Below, one piece after another: positions 10,848 to 22,913 of a stretch of DNA of 64,000 nt. How positions within the stretch are numbered: position 1 is the stretch's first letter; every line of letters starts with the position of its first letter. The stretch comes from Gliomastix tumulicola. Its lineage: Eukaryota; Ascomycota; Sordariomycetes; Hypocreales; Bionectriaceae. The notes under the pieces were generated by a model. The model was not told where the DNA came from. It was given only the letters and a program-made list of their open reading frames with translations, and did no database searches. Location of the stretch: assembly GCA_001599755.1 (NCBI GenBank), contig BCHX01000007.1:1302001-1366000 (forward strand), written 5' to 3'. Made by a program: the position numbers and the translations under genes.

Positions 10848-13416
10848 TTAATCATCAATATCAATGGCATCAGGATTCGAAGCAACGACGTTCTCCGTGC
10901 CGGCAGCCTTAGTGGCAGGCCCGGTGCTGGCAGCGACGAATCCCTGCGGCGCGCGTAGCTGCCTCTCGAGCGCCGACATGGCATCGGCGCCATTCGTCTC
11001 GCCCGGTGTGCCTGGCTGTCGCTGCTGGCCTCGGGCCAGCGCCTGCGAGGCAATGAAGTTGACGTCGGTGTTGTACTGGGCTTGGACGCTGCGCTTGATG
11101 CGCAGCATCTCCTTGTACGTGTCTTCGTTGCCGTGCTGCACCTCGAATTGCTCCCACTTGACCCAGAAGTCGGGGTTCGTACGCGGGTCGCAGAACTGAG
11201 ATGCGTGACCGTATATAGCTCGGGCGCGGTCGATTTCTCCGAGTCTCTTCTCCATGTCCGCGAACTTGAGGCACATATCCTTGGCCTCGGCGTCGGGGAG
11301 GACGGTGATGGCCCTCTCGTAGATCGGCCTGGTGGACGGGAGGCCAAAGTTGGAGGCCGACTTGGTGATGTAGAAGTTGAACATGTCGGCGCGGTCCTCG
11401 TCGGCGACTGCCCGCGTTGCACGCTCGTAGATACGCATCGCATGGCGAGCTAGACCTCGCTCCTCCTCTAGGTTCCCGTACATAAGATATATAGTCTTGG
11501 CAAACTTGGGTGGGCAGTCCTCCACAGCTTGCTCGAATAGGTCGCGTAGCCGCTCGATGCCAATCTTGCGATCCACGGCCTTGGTCAGGTACAGATTCCA
11601 AAGCTCAAATGCAACGGGATAACTGAATAGATCCAAGCCTCGCTCGTAGATCTTGAACGACTCCTCGAAATATTTGTGCTCCTCTAATAGATTGGCGTAG
11701 TTGACCACGGTTTGCGGGGTCGCGATTCGAAGCTCGAAAATTCGTTCGTAGACTTTGCGCGTTTCCTCTAGTGTAGAAACACTCTCAACCAGATCGACGT
11801 AGAAGCTCCAGAGCTTCCAGCTTTTGTGGACTCGTTGTTGAGGCGACAGGGTCTCGTCAAAGTAGTCGACTGTTGACCTTTTCGGAGCTTGCACAGCCTT
11901 GGCCATGATGCGCACGGCGTCGTCAAAGTTCTCGTTGCGCAGTTCCATCTCTGCCCACTCAATCCACATGTCAGCCAACTCGGCGACAGACTTGAACGGT
12001 ACTTTGACGGCCTTCTCCATGATGATCCGGGCGTTTCTGATATCCCCGCCCTGTTCGTAGAATCTTGCGTAGTTGGCCCAGAGCTGGTGGAACGCGCCAA
12101 CAGCACGTTTCGGGTTGATGGCGGCGATTGCGTCTGTGAAGGTCTGAGCGACCTCCTTCTTGTTCTCGCCCCAGAGAAGAACACGTTTCTCCCACTCGGG
12201 GACGCTGTTGGGGTTTTGGCGCAGTAGCACATCGTTGAGCAAGAATGGCCGCCGGTCCATCAGATGCTCAAAGCGCATCATCCTGATGTCGAGCTCCAGG
12301 TCGGCGTCGTTATCCTCAACTCCGGCTTCAGCTCTCTCTGATGCCCTCTCCATCAGCGTGCCGATGATCGATTCCTCGAACTCGGTATACGAATCGAAGA
12401 TGAGCGTGAAGTCGCGGACCGTCATGACTGTCGTGATGCCCTCCTCCAACACATCACGTGCCCTGTCGAAACTGCCGCGTCGGATCCAATACGTCGCGAG
12501 ACCGACCCATAGCTTGCCCCTTTGATCGGCGAACCGCGCGATGCCGCTCCTGATGATGCGCTCTGGGCTAATTCCAGAATCAAAGTTGGCTTCGAGGCTG
12601 GAGGCGTGTTCCACCATGACATCGACCATCTCACTCCACAGCTCGTAGTGACCTTTCCCATGCTTGCTGTTGAATTTGGCGTTGTTGAGGATATCGATGT
12701 ATTTCTTCGCCGCCTCCGTATAGTGCTGTGTCTGGACCAGAAGCTCAATGAAGTCCTCAGCATCCTCAGGGTGGACTTGCATGAAGCGCCTCCACACCTT
12801 CACGGCCGTCTCGCCCCCAGCTGAGTTGGCAAACGGCCGGTATAGAGCCCAGATCCTGTTGTGCTGGGTGATAGGAAGCGCGCGCAATGCTCGGTCGAAG
12901 GTCCTGCGAGTAGAGGTAACGAGAGGTTGCTTCAAGAGAAACTTGAGGTACATTTCCCAGATCCGGGGCATCTTGTTGAGCAAGATCAGTGCTTTCTCGA
13001 ACAGGGCGTTGATCTTGCGGTATTCGGCGGCGTCGATCGCGGGATTCAGCTTGTCGACGTGTTTTGTTCGGAAGACCAGGTACTGCTGCGGTTAGCGACT
13101 TGTCTTTTGTTTTAGGAGACTGGTCCACCTACCATCTTCCAGAGCTTGTAGGATCGCGGAAGCTGGGTACACGCGCGCTCCATGACGAACGCCTGTTCTA
13201 AGGGACTCCCATGGCGTGCTTTGAACTCGATATAGGACAGCCATGGTTTGGTGCTGGCGGGGTCTCGCAGAATGTCCTGCTCGTACACCGAATCTTCGTT
13301 GGACTAGCCGTGATCTGGTCAGTACGCAATTCCAGGACAGCGTAGCAGACGTAACTTACCACCAGGCCGAGTTCTGGCTGGCGCTGAAGCGCACCGTTTG
13401 AAGTCTGAACCTCCAT
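10848..13416 (-). CDS. SYF1: Pre-mRNA-splicing factor SYF1 (NTC/Prp19 complex, HAT-repeat protein)
   Basis: Three exons on the minus strand: 13416-13360, 13303-13133, and 13085 or 13082 down to 10848. The product is about 820 aa, close to yeast Syf1. The N-terminus contains SVYEQDILRDPASTKPWLSY, typical of the family. The rest is a solenoid of half-a-TPR (HAT) repeats with W-x5-E-type helices, for example PRIWEMYLKFL, LWALYRPF-like blocks and IYERGLDLF. The tail ends in an acidic DAIDIDD. Syf1/XAB2 is a scaffold of the Prp19-associated complex that stabilises the activated spliceosome. The start at 13416 is set by an upstream in-frame stop. The second intron ends in CAGCAG, so exon 3 can begin at either of two in-frame positions. 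Confidence 0.95.
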
Positions 13417-13964
13417 CGCGTTGATCGTCTCCTCGTTTTCCGGCCTCGGGGCGTCAGGAAGCGCTTAGCAGCGTCCTTTGTGCAGACGGTGCAGCACAAG
13501 AGATTCGTCAGGGCCGGATGCTCATGGTCAGCGACAGTCGGCCAGAGGGGTCGGGAGGCTCGTCAATCGGATGCGCCGCGATTCCGGAGGACGCAGTTGC
13601 ACCGCGCAGGGTTGATTGGTCCGGTCGGCTGCGTGGCTGGGCGTGAACGCGGGAGGGCTTGTCGTCCTTGAAGATTTACGCGAATCTTCAATGCGCTGTC
13701 CCTAGAGCCTTGGTAACTGAATAATTATGCGACTAACGGGAGTTTACGGGGAGAATTTGTGCGGGAAATTCAATTATCCGAACGTATGTCTGATGCGGGG
13801 CATAAGTGGGGCCTCGTCTTAGCAACGCCGTCATTGCCCCGAAGTCAGATGCTCTGGAGATGCAGCTTCCAGCTCCTCGATCCCGACCTTGCCAGCAATT
13901 CGATACTGCCCCTAAATCGACGGCGTTGTTCTTCGAGCATCATCCCCTATAACACTCGCCCATC
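13417..13964. promoter_or_regulatory. Divergent promoter between SYF1 and VMA8
   Basis: A 548-bp head-to-head interval that must contain both promoters. I see no convincing TATA box near either start, as is common for housekeeping genes. No additional gene is supported. Confidence 0.5.
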
Positions 13965-15047
13965 ATGTCGGGATCCGCAGTATGGAACGAACGATTGATT
14001 GATTGTTTGCGACTGGATAGCTGACGTTTGTTTGCTGGTAGGATCGTGAGGCCGTTTTCCCGACGCGGCAATCGCTCGGTATCATGAAGGCGAAGCTCAA
14101 AGGAGCTGAGACTGGCCACAGCTTGCTCAAGAAGAAGAGTGAAGCTCTCACGAAGTACGTGCGACTCTTGCGATCATTCGAACGAGCATAGATCATAGCT
14201 AATCACTCTCAATAGACGATTCCGAGGTCAGCTCCATGCACGCTTAAGCTGCTGCCGTCGAACGATTCCACGTTTGGTTTACTGACTGGCAAACAACAGA
14301 GATCACCAAACGAATCGATGAGGCCAAGCGCAAGATGGGCCGCGTGATGCAGATCGCCGCATTCTCCCTCGCCGAAGTGACATACGCCGTTGGTGGTGAT
14401 ATTGGATACCAGGTCCAGGAGTCGGCACGGTCGGCTCGCTTTCGCATCCGGACGAAGCAGGAGAACGTCTCCGGTGTTCTTCTGCCTGCCTTCGAGAGCT
14501 TCCAGACCGAGGGTAACAACGATTTCGGGTTGACGGGTCTGGGCAAGGGTGGTCAGCAGGTCCAGAGGTGCAGAGAGACGTACGCCCGGGCTGTCGAGGC
14601 GCTGGTTGAGCTCGCCAGTCTTCAGACTGCGTTCGTTATCCTGGACGAGGTCATCAAGGTCGTCAACAGACGAGGTGCGACTGAGTTCTGTCCATGTCCC
14701 TCCCTGAGTTGTGGCTAACTTATGCGCCCAGTCAACGCCATCGAGCACGTTATCATTCCCCGAACCGAGAACACTATCAAGTACATCAACTCTGAGCTCG
14801 ACGAGCTGGATCGTGAGGAGTTCTACAGACTGAAGAAGGCAAGTCTCTTGGAGGACTCGTGCCAGTGGCCAAGACTAACAGGAAGCAGGTCGCGAACAAG
14901 AAGCAACGGGATACTGCGGCGGCCGATGCCGAGATGAAGGCCAGAAGGGCGGCGGAAGCTGGTGAGACTGTTGGCAACAATAAGGACGAGAAGACAGGCC
15001 CGGCCGACCTGCTCTCCGCTGGGGATGACGAGGATGTCATCTTCTAG
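13965..15047 (+). CDS. VMA8: V-type proton ATPase subunit D (Vma8)
   Basis: Six exons: 13965-13979, 14042-14154, 14216-14226, 14300-14674, 14732-14838 and 14889-15047. The product is 259 aa, matching the usual length. Signature stretches are REAVFPTRQSLGIMKAKLKG, HSLLKKKSEALTKRFREITK and VNAIEHVIIPRTENTIKYI, with an Ala/Lys-rich helical C-terminus. Subunit D forms the central rotor stalk of the V1 sector and couples ATP hydrolysis to proton pumping at the vacuole. Three gene-structure oddities are clear: the first coding exon is only 15 nt, the third is 11 nt, and the last intron starts with GCAAGT (a GC-AG intron). Each is required to give the conserved protein sequence. Confidence 0.96.
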
Positions 15048-15258
15048 GATTCTTGAAATTCCCGCCATGTCCACACTTGAGAAGCAGCCTACTGGGCACA
15101 CCATACTGTATATAAATCCTATTGAGCAGATCATCGGGTATGAGTTCATTGTTTTTACTACCCGTAGCCACTAAGGCACCGAATCCTGTAGAAATTCCCA
15201 AATTGATACAACCCATGGCAACGCCTGAACGCCAACCCCATCCTTGGGTGCATGACCC

Positions 15259-16056
15259 TTACTGTCGCTGGTATGTAACCTTGATGTTCTTCTCTCCGAG
15301 GGTCATGCCTGACGTTTGTTCCTTTGCAGCAATGGCACCAGTTTCCGCGTCGTATTCCACAAATGCAATACCACGGCGCCCGGGTACCAGACGCACTTCT
15401 CGGAACCCTTCGTACCGGGAGTAAATGGCGGTAAGGCCTTCGACATCGTACTCGTCGGGGATGTTCTGCAGGAAGATGATCCTGTTTGGCGGCAGGTATT
15501 CGTCTGGCACGACGTTTGACGAGGCCGCGCCCGTCGACTTGAGGCCCGTCGGTCTTGAGGTCTTGATCGGGCGACCGTCGGCCGGGCCTCCAGGACCGCG
15601 CTTGAGGCCTCTGTGTTCCTCCGCAGCCTTCTGCGCTTGCTTCTTGTCTGCGGGACACATTACGTTAGCACAACCATTCTACTAGAGGGCGCAGGTTTGG
15701 AGACGTAGCATACCCTTTTCCGCGAGGCGGTGCTTCTTGTGCACGTTCAGGTCGTCTGCGCCGCCCAAAAGCTCAACTGACTTGTCGCTGTTGGACCTAG
15801 CAAGGGCGACGCTCATGGGCTTGCTGAACAACTCGAACCCGTGGACCTCCTCGACCGCGTGCTTCGCGCTCTGGGGCTGGTCGAAGACAATGAACGCCTG
15901 GCCCCTGCCCTTCATGTTGTGCTTGGTGATGACCTCGACGACATTTCCGAACTCTTCGAAGATGGCTTTCAAGGAGGAGTCGAGGGTTTCGGGCTTGACT
16001 CGCTCTTCGAGGTTCCGGACGTAGACGCTGTGAGGCTTGTTAGCGAGGTCCGGCAT
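15259..16056 (-). CDS. U1A/U2B''-type small nuclear ribonucleoprotein with two RRMs
   Basis: Two exons, 16056-15714 and 15647-15259, with a 66-nt intron, giving 243 aa. RRM1 (about residues 8-86) has RNP2-like SVYVRNLEE and RNP1-like GRGQAFIVFD. A basic linker rich in Lys, Arg and Gly follows. RRM2 (about 165-243) has RIIFLQNIPDEYD and GRRGIAFVEYD. This RRM-linker-RRM layout with RRM2 at the extreme C-terminus is that of the U1A/U2B''/SNF family, which binds stem-loops of U1 or U2 snRNA in the spliceosome. Fungi usually have one such gene, so I cannot say whether it serves U1, U2 or both. The start MPDLANKPHS was chosen because it begins just before RRM1; an in-frame upstream extension to 16278 looks non-homologous. 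Confidence 0.9.
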
Positions 16057-17730
16057 CGAGACGCGTCGGAGTGCAATGACACGCACGTGCAGATGGGTAG
16101 CGAAGCCATCTTGAAGGCCTCGATCCGACTTCGGTAAATTGTTCGCGATCTGCCGACAGCAGGAAACCGAGTCACCGTCGATCAATGCCAATCGGTGAGG
16201 TTGGGATGGGTTGGTTGTCGCGATCTGGAACCAGTGAGGCAGGGAAAATTCCAGCCTGGGCGGATGGAGCTCGGCCATTGGTCAATGTGGATGACTCAGC
16301 TGCGACTTCCAAAGGGCCGGTAAGGTGACATCCAAGTCTCATCTCTCAACGCAATCAGGATTCGCATCTCGAGGTTTCACCTCCGACTCATTTCTCCTGC
16401 CAATGTCTGATTCGTGCGCCTTATTTCTCGCTCGGCGGAATGCTACGATCAATCTATGACCTCATTTCAGATGTCGCAAGCGGTACCCTCCCGCCAGACA
16501 CTCGCCCATCGACGAGACGAGTCATGGTCTCTGGCTGAACTGCCATCATGGCATGTCATATGGAAAATCTTGAGCTGATTTGCGCTGTTTCGCCGCGATG
16601 GTGACATCTCGGCGATACAGAAGTTTGTGCGACGGGATTTGAGATTTTCCGCTTGCAATATCGATCGGGTACAGCTTCCTGCCTGACCGGCCAATACCAG
16701 GGGGGGGATCCCCTGAGGCCGATACGACTGCATCCGAAACGATGTATTCAAAGGGCAGTATCTCGAGTCGGACATGACTCTGGAATCATGGCAGTCCTCA
16801 GCTGCATTTAAATGACCGACTAATCCATTATGGGAAAATGGGGATGGTATTCCGAAATTCGTAGGCCGACGTCCCAGCTCGACGGGCGATCACTGGGCTT
16901 TTGCGCGTGCTTGCGTGGCGAAGGGGATGCGAGAATATCGTGTTGTTGAAATGAGTTATGGCGGATGGTATGGATCTTCGCACATCATCTCCCTATGGGG
17001 ATTTGGCACTCCTCAAGTCGTCTCAGTGGCTCTATCAACACCGCTGTGGGCGATTGCTGCTGGTGTTTTGCCTCGCCGGCACGTGCCCCATTCCAGTCCT
17101 AAGCGGAAGGACGGCAGCTGTGTGCGATAACCACACGCAAAGAGCCCTGCATACGATTGGTGCGTTTGGCGCTTCGTCTGGTCGCAAACCCAGACAACTC
17201 GCACCTTTCGCATGCCTGAAACTCCTCCCCTTGTATCGCCACAACCGCGAGTTGCAGCAGCTCTCACTGTTCGATATTCAAATGCCAAACAGTTCGGGAG
17301 ATCCACCGAAGGATAGGAGACACTCTATCAAGCAAACGTAGACGGAGGTTCCGCACCGTCGTCTTATCGCCTACCCAGTCACCCCATTATTGTCCATTCT
17401 TCAGTATGGCAGCCTCACCCCTTGGCATAGTGGTGCAGATACCACTTGTCGTTTCTTCTTGCAACTGGTATGTGCCTGGCCTGCCGATTTGGTCATCGTT
17501 TCACGATGACGCGTGGGATCCTGCGATCAGGTTGCCCAGGTGAGGGTATATCATCGCCGAGCTCCCTCCCCGTAGAAGCACAGATCACACTCCTCAAGAG
17601 ACATCCCGACTCAACCACCGCCGTCGTCATATATCATTCCTCCTACCCCGACCCTCGACGGCGTCTCCGAGTCTTCGTCCTGGACCGCATCCCAGGCTAG
17701 GCCGTCTGTGCACGTGCCATCTCAGTCGTC
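16057..17730. other. Divergent promoter region upstream of the NRPS-like gene
   Basis: About 1.67 kb between divergent genes. Frames here are all under 130 codons, overlap each other on both strands and carry no recognisable domain. No RNA gene was seen. Confidence 0.5.
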
Positions 17731-20700
17731 ATGTCTTCGAAAACGTCACTTGAGGAGCTGTCTTCTCTGTTCTTCACGGTTTACGATGCTCCCCCATCGA
17801 AGGTTAAGCATTTGGTTCAGCAGATCCGACCCGGCCTAGACAAGAGTAAGACACTGGCCGCTATCCCATCTCCCAAGCAGCCCTCCTATCGACCTCTTTA
17901 TGTTCTTTATATCCTCTTGACCGAGGTGTCTGGATCATGGCCCATCTTCGACCTCATCAAGTGCCATACGAGGGTGCTCACGTATCTCCCCGAGGAGGCG
18001 AAGAGTGGTGCTCAGGGGGACCAACAATGGCTTCCCGCTGCCGTGGAGGAACTCGTGAAGGGGTCATATAAAAGCTTCGGCCAGTTCCTGCACAAAGAAA
18101 GTCGACCAGCTCTCCGCAGTACCGATCCTCAGCACTTTATCACTCACCAGGGTCTCGACAACTATGTGTCCAGCTTCCGACTTCCGAATAAGACGGGCCA
18201 GTCCAAGCCTCGAGTCGCTATTGCTCTTCCGAACGGCCCTCTCTTGGCAGCGACATGCATTGCCGTAACGACATATTACACGGCTGCTCCGATCAACCCG
18301 GCTGCTGGGCCTGAACAGTTCCGAGCTGATGTTCAGCAATCGGGGGCCAAGTTTATCTTGACTACTCCGGATGACTACGAGAAGCTCCAGTTGCAGGCTT
18401 GGGCGTCTGCGGACGACATCGAGGTGGTCTTTGTCGACTGGGACATGGGAGACGGGATCACTCTGAGGACACCCAATGGACAGGCGTTGCAGTGTTCCGA
18501 TGCGAAGAGGGAACCCAATAAGGCGGACGACATTGGCTTGATCCTCTTCACGAGCGGCACGTCTGGGACGAAGAAGGTTGTGCCACTCACAGTCCACTCG
18601 ATTGTGGCTGGCATTGTATTTGTGATGCAGTCATGGGGACTGAGTTCCAAGGATACGTGTCTCAACATGATGCCCCTGTACCATGTGTAAGTGCAAGACC
18701 CATATATCTTCTTACTTGCAGCTGGTTATCTAACAACACCACGCCAGCGGAGGTCTTGTGAGGAACATCTTCGCACCGATGTTCTCTGGGGGCAGCACGG
18801 TCTGCTGCTCGGCATTCGACCCTAACATGTTCTGGGATGTCGTCGAGGAGCTTCATCCTACGTGGTACTATGCTTCGCCGTCCATGCACTCCGTCATTCT
18901 GGGTGAAGCCGCCAATCGACCGGACTCACTGAAGAAGAGCAAGATCAGACTTGCCTGCAACGCTGCTGGTGGTCTCCTTCCGTCCCTTGCTTGCCAACTT
19001 CGTGATACCTTCAACTGCGTGGTTTTGCCCAGCTACGGAATGACTGAGTATGCCACCCACGATGTCTATATCTGGAGACCAACTAATCTCTTTTCATAGA
19101 TGCATGCCCATTTCGACACCTCCGCTTGACTACAAGCTCGACAGAGAAGGCACATCTGGTATCAGCACGGGGCCTGAGCTTTCGATTCTTGACTGGTCAG
19201 AGCAAAAGGTCCAGTGCGGTACGGTTGGTAGGATCTGTGTGCGCGGTGAGCCCGTCTTCCCTGGCTATTTGAGGCCGGATGGCACTTTTGATAAGTCCCC
19301 CTTTAATGAGCAGGGCTGGTTTGACACGGGTGATCTTGGCTACATGGACGAAGATGGATACCTCTACATTACTGGCCGAAGCAAGGAGGTCATTAACCGT
19401 GGCGGAGAGCTCATCTCCCCCTTTGAGGTTGAGAATGCCATTCTCTCGGCTGCTATCTCAACCGGCACCCCCATCAGCGGCCGCGTCTCCCAGGTGTTGG
19501 CTTTCTCTGCCGGCCACGATGTTCTCCAGGAGGTGGTCGCTGTTGCGCTGGTTACGCCACCAAACACGCCGCGGGTCGATCTCAGGACACTGCATTCTGC
19601 GCTGCGGTCCTCGCTCCAGCAAGTCAAGTGGCCGACACTGATCACCTACATGGACGACCTTCCCAAGAAGAACAACAAGGTGCTTCGAATCAAGCTTGGC
19701 CAACGCCTCAAGCTCCCCGAGTTGACAGATGAGACACCCTATCTGAACCGACACTGGGAAGCCACCTGCCCGCCCCCGGACACAGCCCTTCAGGTGGATA
19801 TCCCATCCACTGCCTGTGATATTGACTATCAACAAGTCTTCCTCTGTCTCGACCAGGTTGTCCCTGCCGATATGCGACACTACTATCGTCAGGGTTTCGT
19901 GAAGGGTCTGACGTCTCTCTTTGTTGCCCCCCGCAAGAATGGCATGCCTGAACCGGGATCGCATCTGTCTGACGACATCAAGGGCGCCATGGGTCATATC
20001 CTGCACAACTACATGCTGCCCGATCACATCCATGTCATGCCCAAGCCGTTCAAAACTGAGCCATCCGGAGATATCGACGAGGCTGAGCTTCGAAAAACTC
20101 TCGATGAGGTCACGCAAGCTTGTCTGTTGAAGCTCAACGCGTCCACCGATGGTCAAGTCACGAGGGCGTTTGCCGAAGTGCTGTCCTGCCATCCTGACGA
20201 GATTCCACCTAATGTCGACTTCTTCGACCTCGGAGGTGACTCGCTGAAGGCTGGAAGACTCGTCTCCATGCTGAGGTCGACCTTCAACTGCCCGCTGTCT
20301 ATCAACATTGTCTTCAAGCAGGGTACTGTCAAGGCACTTGCTGCACACATCGACTCAGTCACCGACGCTAGCACTGGCCCTATGACCAACACAGTTGTGG
20401 GGTGCACGGAGACCAGAAGCTCTACGAATCCTTTCTTGACGATTTTGCAGCTTTTCCCCATGATGGTCCTCTATCCTATCCGTCGAGGATTGCAGTGGAG
20501 CATCTTCATGGTTGCCCTGACATACACCCAGCACTGGCCAACGAATGATTCGGTTGTGGGACGGTTGTTCAACCTCATCCTCGCCATCTCCTTCGCCCGA
20601 ATCGTGGTCCGGGCTTTTGCTCCGTTCGTCGGTATCTTGGCTAAATGGATCATCATCGGTCGATATAAGGAGGGCCTTTATCCCATGTGGGGGATGTATC

Positions 20701-22913
20701 ATACCCGGTGGTGGCTTACCGAGAAGATTGTCAGCATCTGCGGCAAGGGCTTCTTCAGCACGAACGAAATGACCAGACGCCTGTATTGCCGCATGATGGG
20801 AGCTCGCATCGGGAAAGGGGTCAAGTTGGCTGGTGCCTCGCTGGGCGAGTACGACCTCCTGGATATCCGTGCCGGAGCATCTCTCACACGCTGTGTCTGC
20901 CGTCCCTTCGCCGCCGAGGGGAACACGTCGATGTATCTTGGGCGCATTACCATTGGCGAGAACGCCTCGATTGGCATCTCATCCATCGTCGCAGCTGGCT
21001 CGGTTGTTCCGCCCAACACCTGTATTGGACCAAACTCCTCGAGCTGGGAGTTGGATGACGCTGATGAGTCGAATCGTGATATCAGCGGCGGCGGACCGAA
21101 GCCTCACTGGCTGCTCACTATTCTTTTTACTATTCCGCTGGCCCTCGTTGCCTGGTTCACTGCGCTGCTTCCCTGGTTCCTCGGATTGGTCGGTATGGTT
21201 ATCAAGCGTCCCTCCAACGGCACCGCCACCATTCGCAAGACTATTGCATGGTTCGCTACCCCCGGCCGAATTGGTTTCCATTACCTCGCTCTTGTCCTAC
21301 GGTGCCTCTTTTCTCCGTTCATCCTCTTTGCCATCGCGGTCCTTGTCAAGGTCGTCCTCGACCTCATCTTCGGCAAGCTGCAGCCCGGGCCGGCTCACAA
21401 CCGGGGTGCTGTGGCGACGTGGCGTGCTGCTCTGATCAAGACGCTTCTCCCGGTTCCTCGCCTTCACGATGTAACGGCCATGTTCGGCCAGCACTATGAA
21501 GCGACTTCGGTTGCGGTTCGTATGCTGGGTGGCAATATCGGCAAGCGTGTCTACTGGCCGGGAACAGGCCCATCCATCGGCGACTACCATCTGCTGGACA
21601 TTGGAAATGATGTTGTGTTTGGCTCCCGGTCGCACCTGATTACTTCTGATGTGCAGGGCTCTGAGAAGATCACCATCGGCGACAGGGCCATGATCGCTGA
21701 CCGGGTTATTCTGCTTCCTGGAGTCGAGGTTGGCGAGAGGACGACTATGGGTTCCGGTGCCATGACTCGAAGGGGACACTACTACGCTGCTGGAGGCACT
21801 TATGTCGGCTCCAAGGGAGGTGACGCCGTGTGCCTGTCTACGGGCTCCAAGGCCGAAGACGAGAAGAAGCCTTATCGTCGTCGTAGCCGCCGCGTTCCCA
21901 GCTACCACCCCAGCGGGAGTGACGTTACCTTGACAGAGGAGAGACCCCGGCCGCAGACTGCCAGGAGAGAGATCCAGCATATGAGCAGTGACGACACGCT
22001 GGCCGAGTCCCGCAGGAAGGCATCCAGGGACGAGTACCAGGACTCGGCGGGCTCGTTCGTGTCGGACAGCGACAGCGAGTTCAAGTCCTCGGAAGCCGTC
22101 GATGCATCGCCCTTCGGAAGGGCCTTCTACATGGGGCAGGCGAGCTACCGCGTCATGGGACAGTTCACCATCTTCTGCTACTCGGCCTTCATGACCGTCT
22201 TCACGGCCTTCTACTGGAACGTGCCCAACATCTCTGCCATCCAGGTCGTGGACCAGATCATATCCCACTATCTTCCCAAGGGCATCAACATGTGGTGGGA
22301 TATCCTGGCCATGTGGCTCATGGTCACCATCCTCATCGCGATCCTCACCACCATCCAGGCCATCCTGGCGCTGGCCATTGTCATCGGCTCCAAGTGGCTG
22401 CTCATGGGCCGACGCATGCCGGGCAACTACGACTGGGACAAGCACCCGTACTGCCAGCGCTGGCAGCTCTTCCTCTGCATCGAGAAGCTCCGTCGCCAGT
22501 GCTACCGCGGCAACGGCGTGCTGGGCATGCTCACGGGGACGCACTGGATCGTGCTCTACTTCAAGGCTCTGGGCGCGGACATTGGCAAGGACTGCGCGCT
22601 GTTCGCCAACGGGCGGCCGAGTCTCATGTTCACGGAGCCGGATCTGATCCGTCTGGGTGACCGTGTGACGGTGGACGATGCCAGTGTTGTCGCGCACATC
22701 AACACCCGTGGCAAGTTCGATCTCAACAGGCTTGAGATTGGCGACCGATGCGTGCTGCGGTCGGGGAGTCGGCTGCTGAGCGGCGCGACGATGAAGGATG
22801 ACAGCTGTCTGCTGGAGCACACGCTCATCATGGGCGGCGATGTCGTGGAGGAGAAGTGGACGATGCAGGGCTGGCCAGCGGAGCGGTACTCCGGGCAGCG
22901 AGTCAAGGAGTGA
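17731..22913 (+). CDS. NRPS-like adenylation-carrier enzyme with Pls-type membrane and beta-helix tail
   Basis: Three exons, 17731-18686, 18748-19047 and 19100-22913, encode 1,689 aa. The adenylation domain (about residues 90-650) has LILFTSGTSGTKK, the YGMTE core and the TGDLGYMDEDGYLYITGR motif. A carrier domain follows with the phosphopantetheine site FFDLGGDSLKAGR near residue 795. The remaining 900 residues alternate hydrophobic segments (near 870-940, 1090-1115, 1145-1175, 1440-1455 and 1490-1520) with three left-handed beta-helix blocks (near 985-1060, 1231-1306 and 1576-1653). This is the layout of the NRPS terminal domain found in epsilon-poly-lysine synthetase: six membrane helices and three tandem soluble modules. 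A Ser/Arg-rich, probably disordered insert lies near 1340-1420. The polymer or conjugate made is unknown; a cationic homopoly(amino acid) is one candidate. Confidence 0.88.

Noticed and set aside
16057..16278. N-terminal extension of the U1A/U2B''-type protein by 74 residues
   Set aside because: The added sequence does not resemble the family, which begins only a few residues before RRM1. The ATG at 16056 is enough.
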